This document shows, in pieces, positions 8,999 to 16,961 of a DNA stretch of 64,000 bases (positions are counted from its first letter, which is position 1; each line of letters starts with the position of its first letter). The position numbers and the translations under genes are program-made. The DNA comes from Actinomycetota bacterium (GTDB lineage: Bacteria > Actinomycetota > Acidimicrobiia > IMCC26256 > JAENVU01): contig VGBT01000010.1 of assembly GCA_016870395.1 (NCBI GenBank), forward strand, positions 20,347 through 84,346, given 5' to 3'. The notes beneath the pieces were generated by a model. That model was not told the origin of the DNA. It made no database searches and saw nothing but the letters and a program-made list of their open reading frames with translations.

Positions 8999-9723
8999 TG
9001 TCCCGGGTCCTCGTCTGCACCCCGACCTACGTCGAGGCCGAGAACATCGAGGAGTTCCTCCGACGGGCCCGAGTGGCCGCGCCGGACGTCGACATCCTTG
9101 TGCTCGACGACAACAGCCCCGACGGCACGGCAGACATCGCGGAGAAGGTCGCGGCGGAGCTCGGCCGCATCGAGGTGCTGCGCCGGCCGGAGAAGCGTGG
9201 GCTCGGCAACGCGTACCGAGCCGGGTTCGCGGTCGGCATGGCCCGGGGCTACGACGTCCTGGTCCAGATCGACGCTGACCTCTCCCACGACCCGGCCGTC
9301 CTGCCCGAGCTGATCTCCGCGGTGGACCAGGGCGTCGACCTCGCGATCGGCTCCCGGTACGTCCCCGGTGGCTCCATCCCCAACTGGCCCGCGCGCCGAC
9401 GCGCGATGTCGAAGTACGGCAACCGGTACACGAACTTCATGCTCCGGACCGGGGCACGGGATGCCACCGCGGGTTACCGCGCGTACCGGGCCGACATCCT
9501 GAGGGCGATCGACTTCGAGAGCTGCCGCTCGAAGGGCTACGGATGGCAGATGGAGCTCACGTACCGAGTGCGGCAGCACGGTGGGCGCATCGTCGAGGTC
9601 CCGATCACCTTCACCGACCGGGTGCGCGGGCACTCGAAGATGTCCTTCGCGGTGATGCTCGAGGAGATGACGCTCGTGAGCTGGTGGGGCATCCGCGACC
9701 GACTACGGCGCGAGAAAGACTGA
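8998..9723 (+). CDS. Polyprenol-phosphate-mannose synthase (DPM1-like GT2)
   Basis: A 241-residue GT-A glycosyltransferase. LVLDDNSPDGTAD (residues 35-47) and the DAD metal-binding motif (92-94) in QIDADLSHDP are textbook DPM1 features, followed by GSRYVPGG and GYGWQMELTYR. The protein would transfer mannose from GDP-mannose to polyprenyl phosphate at the cytoplasmic face. It has no C-terminal membrane anchor and no fused Lnt-like domain. Its product is the natural donor for the GT39 and PIG-V-like enzymes in the same plus-strand run. The ATG overlaps the previous stop. The gene ends 10 bases before a convergent gene, with no room for a long terminator. Confidence 0.9.
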   Translation: MSRVLVCTPTYVEAENIEEFLRRARVAAPDVDILVLDDNSPDGTADIAEKVAAELGRIEVLRRPEKRGLGNAYRAGFAVGMARGYDVLVQIDADLSHDPAVLPELISAVDQGVDLAIGSRYVPGGSIPNWPARRRAMSKYGNRYTNFMLRTGARDATAGYRAYRADILRAIDFESCRSKGYGWQMELTYRVRQHGGRIVEVPITFTDRVRGHSKMSFAVMLEEMTLVSWWGIRDRLRREKD

Positions 9724-9733
9724 TCGCCCGGGC

Positions 9734-11440
9734 TCACCGCTCGCAGCGGCGCCACAGCTCGTAGAGCGCGCCGCCGTCGGCGCGTTGCCCGAACTGCTCC
9801 ACCAGGCAGAAATCCCGCTTCAAGACCCGGTTGGCGGCATCGCTGCCGACCTTACGCGAGTCGTTGGGCTCCTCCCAGTCGTTCCAGACGCCCGAGAGGA
9901 TCGCGACGTCGGAGCCGGCGAGATCGTCGGCAAGCCGTGAGTCCTCCGCGTTCGCGACGCCGGGGTCCATCTCGATGTAGTACGTGCTCGGGGTCAGCTC
10001 CGGCAGCAGGTAGTAGAGGTAGGCCTCGGACAGCGGGGTCTTGCGCAGGTCGGTCGTGCCCACGAGCAGGCGGTCCCCTGGATTCGCGACCTCGGGCACC
10101 TTCGCGAGCAGGGCCTGCGCGGCACGCTGCACGTCGTCGCGCCCGTAGTAGAAGATCCGCCCGTTGCGCTCGATGCGGAACGCGAGACGGTGCCGGCCGA
10201 AGGACTGCGCGACGTAGTCGCCGTAGGACCACGCGGTGAAGTGCGGGATCACGAGGATCATCACGAGGAGCACACCGCCCGTAGCGAGCAGGCTCGCCAG
10301 CATCGGTCGTCGCGCGCCCCTGCGAGCGCCGCGCAGCTCGAGGATCGCGATGGGCAGGAACGCGAACGGCACGCAGCTCACCCACGCGAAGTGCGCGGAG
10401 TCGACGCGTTGCATCGCCTGGGGCAGCATCCCGGCGCTGAAGATCGCCACGGTCAGCAGGACGCGGGCCTGGAGGCGCGCGGGGTCGCGCCGCACGTCCC
10501 ACGCCGCGACCGCGAGGAGGAGCACGACCGCGCCGATGAGCACGAAGAACCAGACGAACAGCTGCTGTGGCGACGAGAGGTGGGGGAGCGGCCACCTCGG
10601 AGGCAGGATGGCCCCGGAGCGCTGGAGGAAGCCGTCGAGGTGGTCCCACGGCGGCGGGACCGGCAGCTTGCGCCCGCCCCGCAGGTCGAAGACCGGTTCC
10701 AGCACCATCCCGCGCACCACGTTGCCCGGGCCCGCCATCGCGAGGTGGACCACGTAGCCCGCCACCCCGAGGGCGGTGCCGACGGCCGCACGGAGCTGGA
10801 ATCGGCGCGAGGTTCCCCAGATGGCGGCGAGCCCGGCGGCGCCGACCGCGACCGCGAGGTCGAGCCGGTACAGCAGCGAGAAGCCCGCGACTGCGCCGCC
10901 GAACGTCGCGAGACGCAGCGCGGCGGGGTTTGCCGCCTCGAGCCGCCGGCGCCCGTGCAGGATCGCGAGCAGGCCGAGCAGTGCGAGCGCGACGCCCCCG
11001 GTCCAGGCCAGCGCGGTGAGTCCGATCGGAGGAACGATGATGACCAGGGAGATCAGGGCGCACCCGAGCGCGGCAGTTCGCCCCCAGAAGCGGGCGAGCC
11101 CGAAGACCGCGAGGACGAGGCCGACCTGCTGGACGAGCCCGAAGACGCGCTCGGTGGCGAGCGAGACGCCGAAGACCTTGTAGACGGCGGCGAGCACCCA
11201 GAGGCTCCCCGGCCCGTAGAGGTGCAGGAAGTCGAGGTTCGGCACGTCTCCCGCGAGCACGCGCTCGGGGAACACGAGCATGAAGCCCTCCTCCATCGGA
11301 GGGCCCTGGCTGCGCAACAGACCGCGGAGGGGCAGCGTGAAGGCGAGGGCGAGGATGCCGAGCGCGACGGCGGTCCGGCCCCACGGCGGGACGCGCTCCC
11401 AGCGCTCCAGCACTCGGCTCGCAATGCGGCGATCAGGCAT
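9734..11440 (-). CDS. Multi-span membrane protein, probable GT-C-type glycosyltransferase
   Basis: A 568-residue protein beginning MPDRRIASRV, with about ten hydrophobic spans in the first 400 residues and a soluble C-terminal third (FYYGRDDVQRAAQ ... ELWRRCER). The loop after span 1 holds acidic and aromatic residues (GPPMEEGFMLVFPERVLAGD ending LHLYGPGS), the layout of GT-C enzymes that bind lipid-linked sugars. I do not recognise a named family, and catalytic assignment is by architecture only. The start at 11440 was chosen because coding-like sequence stops upstream and a divergent gene starts 82 bases away. Confidence 0.75.
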   Translation of the reverse strand: MPDRRIASRVLERWERVPPWGRTAVALGILALAFTLPLRGLLRSQGPPMEEGFMLVFPERVLAGDVPNLDFLHLYGPGSLWVLAAVYKVFGVSLATERVFGLVQQVGLVLAVFGLARFWGRTAALGCALISLVIIVPPIGLTALAWTGGVALALLGLLAILHGRRRLEAANPAALRLATFGGAVAGFSLLYRLDLAVAVGAAGLAAIWGTSRRFQLRAAVGTALGVAGYVVHLAMAGPGNVVRGMVLEPVFDLRGGRKLPVPPPWDHLDGFLQRSGAILPPRWPLPHLSSPQQLFVWFFVLIGAVVLLLAVAAWDVRRDPARLQARVLLTVAIFSAGMLPQAMQRVDSAHFAWVSCVPFAFLPIAILELRGARRGARRPMLASLLATGGVLLVMILVIPHFTAWSYGDYVAQSFGRHRLAFRIERNGRIFYYGRDDVQRAAQALLAKVPEVANPGDRLLVGTTDLRKTPLSEAYLYYLLPELTPSTYYIEMDPGVANAEDSRLADDLAGSDVAILSGVWNDWEEPNDSRKVGSDAANRVLKRDFCLVEQFGQRADGGALYELWRRCER

Positions 11441-11483
11441 CAGGCAGGCGAAGGCACGAGAGGCGGGAGGTCCGGGGCACCAG

Positions 11484-11514
11484 ACGTTACCAGCCGGGGG
11501 TGCGACGGTAACCT
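11484..11514. promoter_or_regulatory. Divergent promoter with GTTACC/GGTAAC inverted repeat
   Basis: GTTACC (11486-11491) and GGTAAC (11507-11512) form an inverted repeat in the 81-base gap between divergent membrane-protein genes. On the plus strand TAACCT (11509-11514) is a candidate -10 box placed so that the transcript would begin at or next to the GTG at 11522 (leaderless). On the minus strand TAACGT is the matching candidate for the 9734-11440 gene. No clear -35 boxes were seen. Confidence 0.4.
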
Positions 11515-11521
11515 CGCCCCG

Positions 11522-13408
11522 GTGCCCACCAGCTCCCCGCCCGACGCGCGCTCTGCCGGCACCGCGGGGCCGGGAACGGAGGCGGACGCGGGAACGGCCT
11601 CCGGTCCGCGTGCGGTCGGCAGCATCTGGGTCTACGTCGCCCTCGTGGCGGCGTTCGCCGTCCCGTTCGCCGTCGCGATCGGCGTGTTGGCCGAGCCGCG
11701 CTGGTTCCCGCTGCTCGACCATGCCCAGACCGAGATGCGCGTGCGCGACGTGGGGACGGGCGAACCACCGCTCGTCGGGCTGCCCGGCCGCATCGGCACC
11801 CTCGACCGCCAGGGCAGCCACCCCGGGCCGCTGAGCTTCTGGGCGCTGGCACCGGGCTACCGCGCCTTCGGCGGCTCGGCGTGGGCTCTCCAGGCCACGA
11901 CCGCGGCTCTGAACCTGCTGGCGGTGGCGTTGGCGCTCTGGATCGCGCGGCGCCGCGGCGGCACGACGCTCATGCTCGGCCTCGGCCTCGCGCTCGGGGT
12001 GCTCGTGGCGTTCTACGGGCCGTCGTTGCTCACCGAGGCGTGGAACCCGTACCTGCCGATGATGTGGTTCCTCCCGTTCCTCCTCGCCGTGTGGTCGGTC
12101 CTGTGTGACGACTTCGCGCTGATGCCGGTCGTCGCGTTCACGGGCTCGTTCTGCGTGCAGACGCACATCTCCTACGTCGGGCTCGTGTGCGGGCTGCTCG
12201 CGCTCGCCGCGGTCTGGCTGGCCGTCGACCTCTACCGTCGTCGCGCCGAACGGGACCGGCTCCGACGTGCGGGACGTTGGGCACTCGCCGGGCTCGGGGT
12301 GCTGGTGCTGGTCTGGATCCCGCCCGTGTACCAGCAGCTCACCGAGTCGCCGGGGAACCTCGGGATGATCTGGGAGCACTTCACCGATCCGCCCGAGACC
12401 TCGATCGGTGCGGCACGCGGCCTCGAGCTGCTGTTGGTCCACCTGAACCCGTGGCGCCTCGTCGCCGGCCAGGACGGCACGACCGGCTCGGTCGTGCCGG
12501 GCGCGTTCGTGCTCGCGGCGTGGGCAGCGGCGTTCGTCGTCGCGTGGCGTCTTCGCGCGCGTGGCCTGCTCGTGCTGCAAATGGTGATCGCGGTCGAGCT
12601 GGTACTCGGTCTCGCGTCGATGGGCAACATCTTCGGATACGTCTGGTACTACCTGATGCTGTGGGCCTGGGGCCTCCAGGCGTTGATGATCCTGGCGATC
12701 GGCTGGACCGTGGTGGCGCTCCTGCGGGCTCGGGGCCGGTTCACGTCGAGGGCCGCGTCGGTGCGGCTCGACGCGGTGTTGGTGACGGGCACGGTCGCGG
12801 CGCTGATGGCGTTCGGCGTCGCCGCCGCGACGGTGGAACCCCCTTCCGCGCGGGTGTCCGCACAGCTCGGGGTGCTGGTGCGCCAGACGGTGCGTGCGCT
12901 CGACCGGGGCACGATCCCGGGGACCGGGCCCGACGGTCGCTACATGGTGACGTTCACCGACACGGCGAACATCGGCGGTCCGGCGTACGGGTTGCTGCTC
13001 GAGCTCGAGCGAGAGGGATTCGACGTCGGATTCCCCGGACGCGAGACAATCGTCCCGAACCGATTTGTCGGCCCCGACGACGCGACCGCGGTCGTGCACC
13101 TCGCGGTCGGTTCGGCGAACATCGCACGGTGGCGGGCGAAGCCAGACATGCACGAGGTCGCGTACGTCGACATCCGCACGCCGGCGGAGCGCGCCGAGTA
13201 CGCCCGGCTCCGGGCGGAGGCCATGCGACTCCTCGAGGAGGCCGGGCTAGAGGACCAGGCCCGCCGCGTCGACGAGAACCTGTTCACCGCGATCTACACC
13301 ACGGGAACGCCGCCACGCGCGAAGCGCCTCCTGGAGCGCATGCTCGAGATCGGCCAACCCGCGGCGATCTTCGTGGGCCCCCCACTCGTCGACGAAGCGG
13401 ACAACTAG
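11522..13408 (+). CDS. Multi-span membrane protein related to the two 617-residue paralogues
   Basis: A 628-residue protein with a disordered Pro/Ala/Gly-rich N-terminus of about 35 residues, roughly eleven membrane spans, and a soluble C-terminal region from about residue 440. PLLDHAQTEMRVRDVG and QGSHPGPLSFW follow span 1, and TEAWNPYLPMMWFLPFL sits mid-protein. These line up in order and character with RARDVF, HPGPMLFD and FDPWQPH-LPF in the proteins at 16962 and 18812, so all three probably belong to one uncharacterised GT-C-like family. The GTG start appears leaderless. Role in envelope glycan assembly is inferred from context. Confidence 0.75.
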   Translation: MPTSSPPDARSAGTAGPGTEADAGTASGPRAVGSIWVYVALVAAFAVPFAVAIGVLAEPRWFPLLDHAQTEMRVRDVGTGEPPLVGLPGRIGTLDRQGSHPGPLSFWALAPGYRAFGGSAWALQATTAALNLLAVALALWIARRRGGTTLMLGLGLALGVLVAFYGPSLLTEAWNPYLPMMWFLPFLLAVWSVLCDDFALMPVVAFTGSFCVQTHISYVGLVCGLLALAAVWLAVDLYRRRAERDRLRRAGRWALAGLGVLVLVWIPPVYQQLTESPGNLGMIWEHFTDPPETSIGAARGLELLLVHLNPWRLVAGQDGTTGSVVPGAFVLAAWAAAFVVAWRLRARGLLVLQMVIAVELVLGLASMGNIFGYVWYYLMLWAWGLQALMILAIGWTVVALLRARGRFTSRAASVRLDAVLVTGTVAALMAFGVAAATVEPPSARVSAQLGVLVRQTVRALDRGTIPGTGPDGRYMVTFTDTANIGGPAYGLLLELEREGFDVGFPGRETIVPNRFVGPDDATAVVHLAVGSANIARWRAKPDMHEVAYVDIRTPAERAEYARLRAEAMRLLEEAGLEDQARRVDENLFTAIYTTGTPPRAKRLLERMLEIGQPAAIFVGPPLVDEADN

Positions 13409-13418
13409 CGCAGCGCCT

Positions 13419-13444
13419 GAGCGGCGTCGACGCGATTGCCGCTC
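13419..13444. terminator. Hairpin between convergent genes
   Basis: GAGCGGC (13419-13425) and GCCGCTC (13438-13444) form a 7-bp GC-rich stem with a 12-base loop in the 86-base gap between convergent genes. There is no T-tract. It may terminate transcription from either side. Confidence 0.4.
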
Positions 13445-13494
13445 GACCACCGCTTACCCGTGCTCAGGCCCGAACCATCCCGAGCTGGGGCCGC

Positions 13495-14976
13495 TCAGCG
13501 AGCAGAAGGCCGGGCGACGGCGAGGACCGAGGTGCCGAAGGGCAGGGACGCGTGGCCGACGACGGCGCGTTCGAGGCGGGTGAGGACGATCGCCGCGGTG
13601 TCGATCAGCGGCGAGGTCTGGTCGAGGCCCAGCTCGGCGTCGCCGCTCGCCGCGACGTGACGCTTCAGCCACACCGGCGGCACGAGCCAGCTGAACACGT
13701 GGGTGAGCAGGACCACCTCGAAGCCGGCCGCCTCGAGCTCGGCGCGCAGCGACGCGCGGGTGTAGCGGCGGACATGGCCGAGCGCCTCGTCGGCGGCGCT
13801 CCACAGCCACGGGTGCGCCGGCACGTTCACGATCAGACGCCCACCCGGCTCGAGGATGCGCGCGGCTTCGCGCAGCGCGGGCCGAGGGTCCTCGACGTGC
13901 TCGATGACGTCCAGCAAACACACCACTTCGGCAGAGTGGTCCTCGAGGGGGATTCCGTCGATGCGGGCGCGGGCACCTAGCAGACCGTGGGTGTGCTGGG
14001 CCTGTTCGACGAGTGTCGCGTTGCCCTCGACCAGCAGCGAGCGCTCCACGCCCCAGCCGAGCAGGGCCGTGACACCGCCGGATCCGCCGCCGGCGTCCAC
14101 GAGCCATCCGCTCGCGCGTTCGCCGGCACCGGTGCGGCGTAACGCCGTCGACACGAACGCGGCCTTGCTTCGGAACCACCAGTGGTCGGTGTCGGCCGAG
14201 CTGAGCAGCTTGGCGTTGTCCGCGTCGAAGATACCGTGGTCGACCGGTGCGGGCCGGGGGATCGCGGCTACGTTGTGGCGGATGCGGAGGATCGCGCGCA
14301 CCATCGCGGCGCCGTCGCGGACGATGCGCACCTTGGAGCGGTCGTCGTGGCGCCAGTCGATCGGCACCTCCTGCACCGGGATGCGCAGCGCTCGTGCGAC
14401 GCCGATCGCCTCCGCGTCCCACGCGTAGCCCACCTCGGTGCAGTGCGGGAGAATGGCGTCCCAGACCTCGGCGGCCGCGATCTTGGCGCCGCACTGCGTG
14501 TCGACGACGCCAGGGACGACCATCAGTTGGACGAGGCGGTTGTAGGTGCGACCGAGGAGCTCGCGCACGCGGCCTTCGGAGCGGATCAGGTGTGAACCCG
14601 CGAGGTCGCGTGAGCCGACCGCAAGGACGTCGGCTCGCTTCGCCGCGTGCCAGACGAGTTCGAGCTGGTCCAGCGGCGTCGACAGATCGACGTCGCAGAA
14701 CCCGCGATAGTCGCCCCCCGCCTCGCGCAGCCCGTCCGCCACCGTGGCGCCCTTGCCGCGATGGGGCCGGCGGAGCAAGCGGACCCGTGGCGAGCGCGAC
14801 TCGTCGATGAGCTCCTCAACGAGCGTGCAGGTGACGTCGTCACTCCCGTCGTCGACGAAGACCAGTTCGCTGCCCGCGGGGAGCTGTTCCACGAAGGCCA
14901 CCAGGGTCTTGCCGTATTCGCCGAAGCGCTCGGCTTCGTTGTACAGCGGGACGACCAACCCGAGGCTCTCGCTCAC
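13495..14976 (-). CDS. Glycosyltransferase family 2 - SAM methyltransferase fusion protein
   Basis: A 493-residue two-domain protein. Residues 1 to about 245 are a GT2 domain like dolichyl-phosphate-glucose synthase: LVVPLYNEAER, FVDDGSDDVT, GKGATVADGL, the CDVDLSTP acidic motif and DTQCGAKIA. From about 270 it becomes a class I SAM methyltransferase, with WWFRSKAAFV, motif I LVDAGGGSGG, VVCLLDVIEHVEDP and GGRLIVNVPAHPWLWS. The fusion implies that a polyprenyl-phosphate sugar is made and that it, or its product, is methylated. The GTG start overlaps the upstream acyltransferase stop by 4 bases, so the two are coupled. I am confident of both domains and unsure of substrate. Confidence 0.85.
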   Translation of the reverse strand: MSESLGLVVPLYNEAERFGEYGKTLVAFVEQLPAGSELVFVDDGSDDVTCTLVEELIDESRSPRVRLLRRPHRGKGATVADGLREAGGDYRGFCDVDLSTPLDQLELVWHAAKRADVLAVGSRDLAGSHLIRSEGRVRELLGRTYNRLVQLMVVPGVVDTQCGAKIAAAEVWDAILPHCTEVGYAWDAEAIGVARALRIPVQEVPIDWRHDDRSKVRIVRDGAAMVRAILRIRHNVAAIPRPAPVDHGIFDADNAKLLSSADTDHWWFRSKAAFVSTALRRTGAGERASGWLVDAGGGSGGVTALLGWGVERSLLVEGNATLVEQAQHTHGLLGARARIDGIPLEDHSAEVVCLLDVIEHVEDPRPALREAARILEPGGRLIVNVPAHPWLWSAADEALGHVRRYTRASLRAELEAAGFEVVLLTHVFSWLVPPVWLKRHVAASGDAELGLDQTSPLIDTAAIVLTRLERAVVGHASLPFGTSVLAVARPSAR

Positions 14977-16904
14977 GAAGTGCTCCCTGTCTGAGGCCGT
15001 GCCTCCTGGCGGGCCCGGTCGGGCCGGACGAGCTGGGGCGCGAGCCAGCGCCCGACGAGGTCGGAGCCGGCCGGCGTCAGGTGGACGCCGTCGGTGCGCA
15101 CGGGGTCGACCCCGTGCAGCGCCGAGTGGTATCGGCCGCCCGGGCAGAGATATCCGTGCAGATCGACGAGCTTCATCCGGTCTGCGTTCTCGGCGGCGAG
15201 CTCCTCGAGCACGTCGTTGCCGGCCTCGACGCGCGCCGGGTTGAACGCGGACCGCCGCGCGATCGCGTCGGTCGTGCCCTCGGGCGGGTCGCTGCACGCG
15301 ATGTTGGCGACGACGAGGTACGCGCCGGTGGAGGTGAGCGTGTCGACGGCCTGTTGCATGTTGGCACGCCAGTGGTCTGCCCATTCGGGCGTCCCGGGAA
15401 CCAGCCAATCCGAGGACCCGGGTGGCTTCACGTCCCAGAGCTCGAACGCGGCAGACTCGAGGAGCACGACGTCGGGGTCGTGGTCGCGCAGCGCCTGGGC
15501 CCAGTTGACGGCCCATGGGCAGTCGTCGTCGCGTTCGTCGCCCTCGGTGATCCGGATCGTGCCCTTCACGATCTTGCAGCCGGGGAACGCTGAGCTCGTG
15601 AGGTCGAGTCCCGCGTTGCGCAGCCCGTCGGTCATCGAGACCGCGACCGAGTCCCCCACGAGCAGTACCGGACCGACGCGGCGGCCGAGCTCGCTGGTGG
15701 GCCTGCGCGACTCGGCCGCCGGAGCGTTCCCGCCGGAGGCCGCCGAGCTGGAGCCACCGGTCGTGCTCACGACGGCGAGGGCCACGAGCACCGCGGCTGC
15801 GACGGGGGTGACGATGCTCCACTGGCGCGCCGAGAGTGCCCCGCGCCGGATCGGCTGCTCGAGCAGCACGAACGAGGCGGTTGCGATGGCGAGGGTGACG
15901 GCGAACTGTAGGAAGAACAGGGGCCAGCCGGTGATGCCGGTGCGGTCCGCGCTCAGCGTGATGTCGACCGGCCAGTGCCAGAGGTAGACGCCGTAGCTGA
16001 TGATGCCCAGGAGGCAGAGCGGTCGCCAGCTCAGGCTGGCGGCGATGATCCCGCGTCGAGGATGGGACGCGGCCGCGATCACGGCGACCGCCGCGATCGC
16101 GCACACGACGAACCCGCCGCGGTACAGGCGGTCCGACTGACCGCCGAGCCGGGTCCACGCGACGGCGAGCAGCGCGATGCCGGCGAGCCCGGCAATCTCG
16201 AGCGCGATGCGAGCGGCGCGGGACCGTACCGGACCCCAGATCACGAGTGCCGCGGCGAGCGCGCCACCCAGGAGGATCCCCGTCGCGCGCGTGTCGGTGC
16301 CGTAGTAGACGCGCGACGGGTCGGCCGCGTCGTAGAGGGTGAACATCAGGGCCGTCGAGGTGACCGCACCGAGCAATGCCGTCACGAGCACCGCCTTCGG
16401 CGTGTTTCGCTTCCACCACGCGAGGAGCCCGACGAACACCAGCGGCCACACCAGGTAGAACTGCTCTTCGATCGCGAGGCTCCAGGTGTGCTCGAGCGGG
16501 GAGGGTGCCCGGAACAGCGCCCAGTAGTCTTGGCTCGCGAAGACGTCACGCCAGTTCGCGACGTAGGCGATCGTGGCCAGGACGTCGCCCCGGATGCGGG
16601 CGAGCTCCGAGGCGTCGGCGAACACGAGGCAGTAGAGCCCGACGCCGACCAGGACACCGCCCAGGGCCGGAAGCAGCCGCCGGGCCCGCCGGGCCCAGAA
16701 CCCCCCGAGCCCGATGCCGGCGCGGTCGTGGGCCTCGACCAGCAGGAGGGTCGTGATCAGGAAGCCCGACAGGACGAAGAAGAGGTCGACCCCCAGGTAG
16801 CCGCCCGCGAGGTGCCCGCCATGGAAGAGGAGCACCCCGGCGACGGCGACGCCGCGCAGTCCGTCGAGCGCGGGCACGTGCGGGATGCTCGCCCGACCTG
16901 ACAC
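14973..16904 (-). CDS. OafA/YrhL-type acyltransferase with C-terminal SGNH domain
   Basis: A 643-residue protein. The N-terminal acyltransferase-3 domain starts with VPALDGLRGVAVAGVLLFH and GVDLFFVLSGFLIT, with the catalytic-type WSLAIEEQFYLVWP and about ten membrane spans. After residue 380 a soluble SGNH-like domain begins (VLLVGDSVAVSMTDGL, block I GDS) and ends near DGVHLTPAGSDLVGRW (block V D-x-x-H). Such proteins O-acylate cell-surface polysaccharides, the membrane domain passing acyl groups outward and the SGNH domain transferring them. The GTG at 16904 starts right before the conserved N-terminal helix. It overlaps the GT2-methyltransferase gene, suggesting modification of the same glycan. 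Confidence 0.9.
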   Translation of the reverse strand: MSGRASIPHVPALDGLRGVAVAGVLLFHGGHLAGGYLGVDLFFVLSGFLITTLLLVEAHDRAGIGLGGFWARRARRLLPALGGVLVGVGLYCLVFADASELARIRGDVLATIAYVANWRDVFASQDYWALFRAPSPLEHTWSLAIEEQFYLVWPLVFVGLLAWWKRNTPKAVLVTALLGAVTSTALMFTLYDAADPSRVYYGTDTRATGILLGGALAAALVIWGPVRSRAARIALEIAGLAGIALLAVAWTRLGGQSDRLYRGGFVVCAIAAVAVIAAASHPRRGIIAASLSWRPLCLLGIISYGVYLWHWPVDITLSADRTGITGWPLFFLQFAVTLAIATASFVLLEQPIRRGALSARQWSIVTPVAAAVLVALAVVSTTGGSSSAASGGNAPAAESRRPTSELGRRVGPVLLVGDSVAVSMTDGLRNAGLDLTSSAFPGCKIVKGTIRITEGDERDDDCPWAVNWAQALRDHDPDVVLLESAAFELWDVKPPGSSDWLVPGTPEWADHWRANMQQAVDTLTSTGAYLVVANIACSDPPEGTTDAIARRSAFNPARVEAGNDVLEELAAENADRMKLVDLHGYLCPGGRYHSALHGVDPVRTDGVHLTPAGSDLVGRWLAPQLVRPDRARQEARPQTGSTS

Positions 16905-16961
16905 CGTTTCAGTCTGGCACACTGCCTCTGCGCCCCAGGTGGCGCCCGGTACGATCCTGCG

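Noticed and set aside
11441..13153. Open minus-strand frame continuous with the 9734-11440 gene, giving over 1100 residues
   Set aside because: The extension is antisense to a clear membrane-protein gene, has Arg/His/Asp-rich composition typical of a shadow frame, and the real protein starts at a sensible ATG (11440) next to a divergent promoter.
14977..16449. Long minus-strand extension upstream of the GT2-methyltransferase start
   Set aside because: It lies wholly within the acyltransferase gene in another frame and has no protein-like motifs; the GTG at 14976 with a 4-base overlap is normal here.
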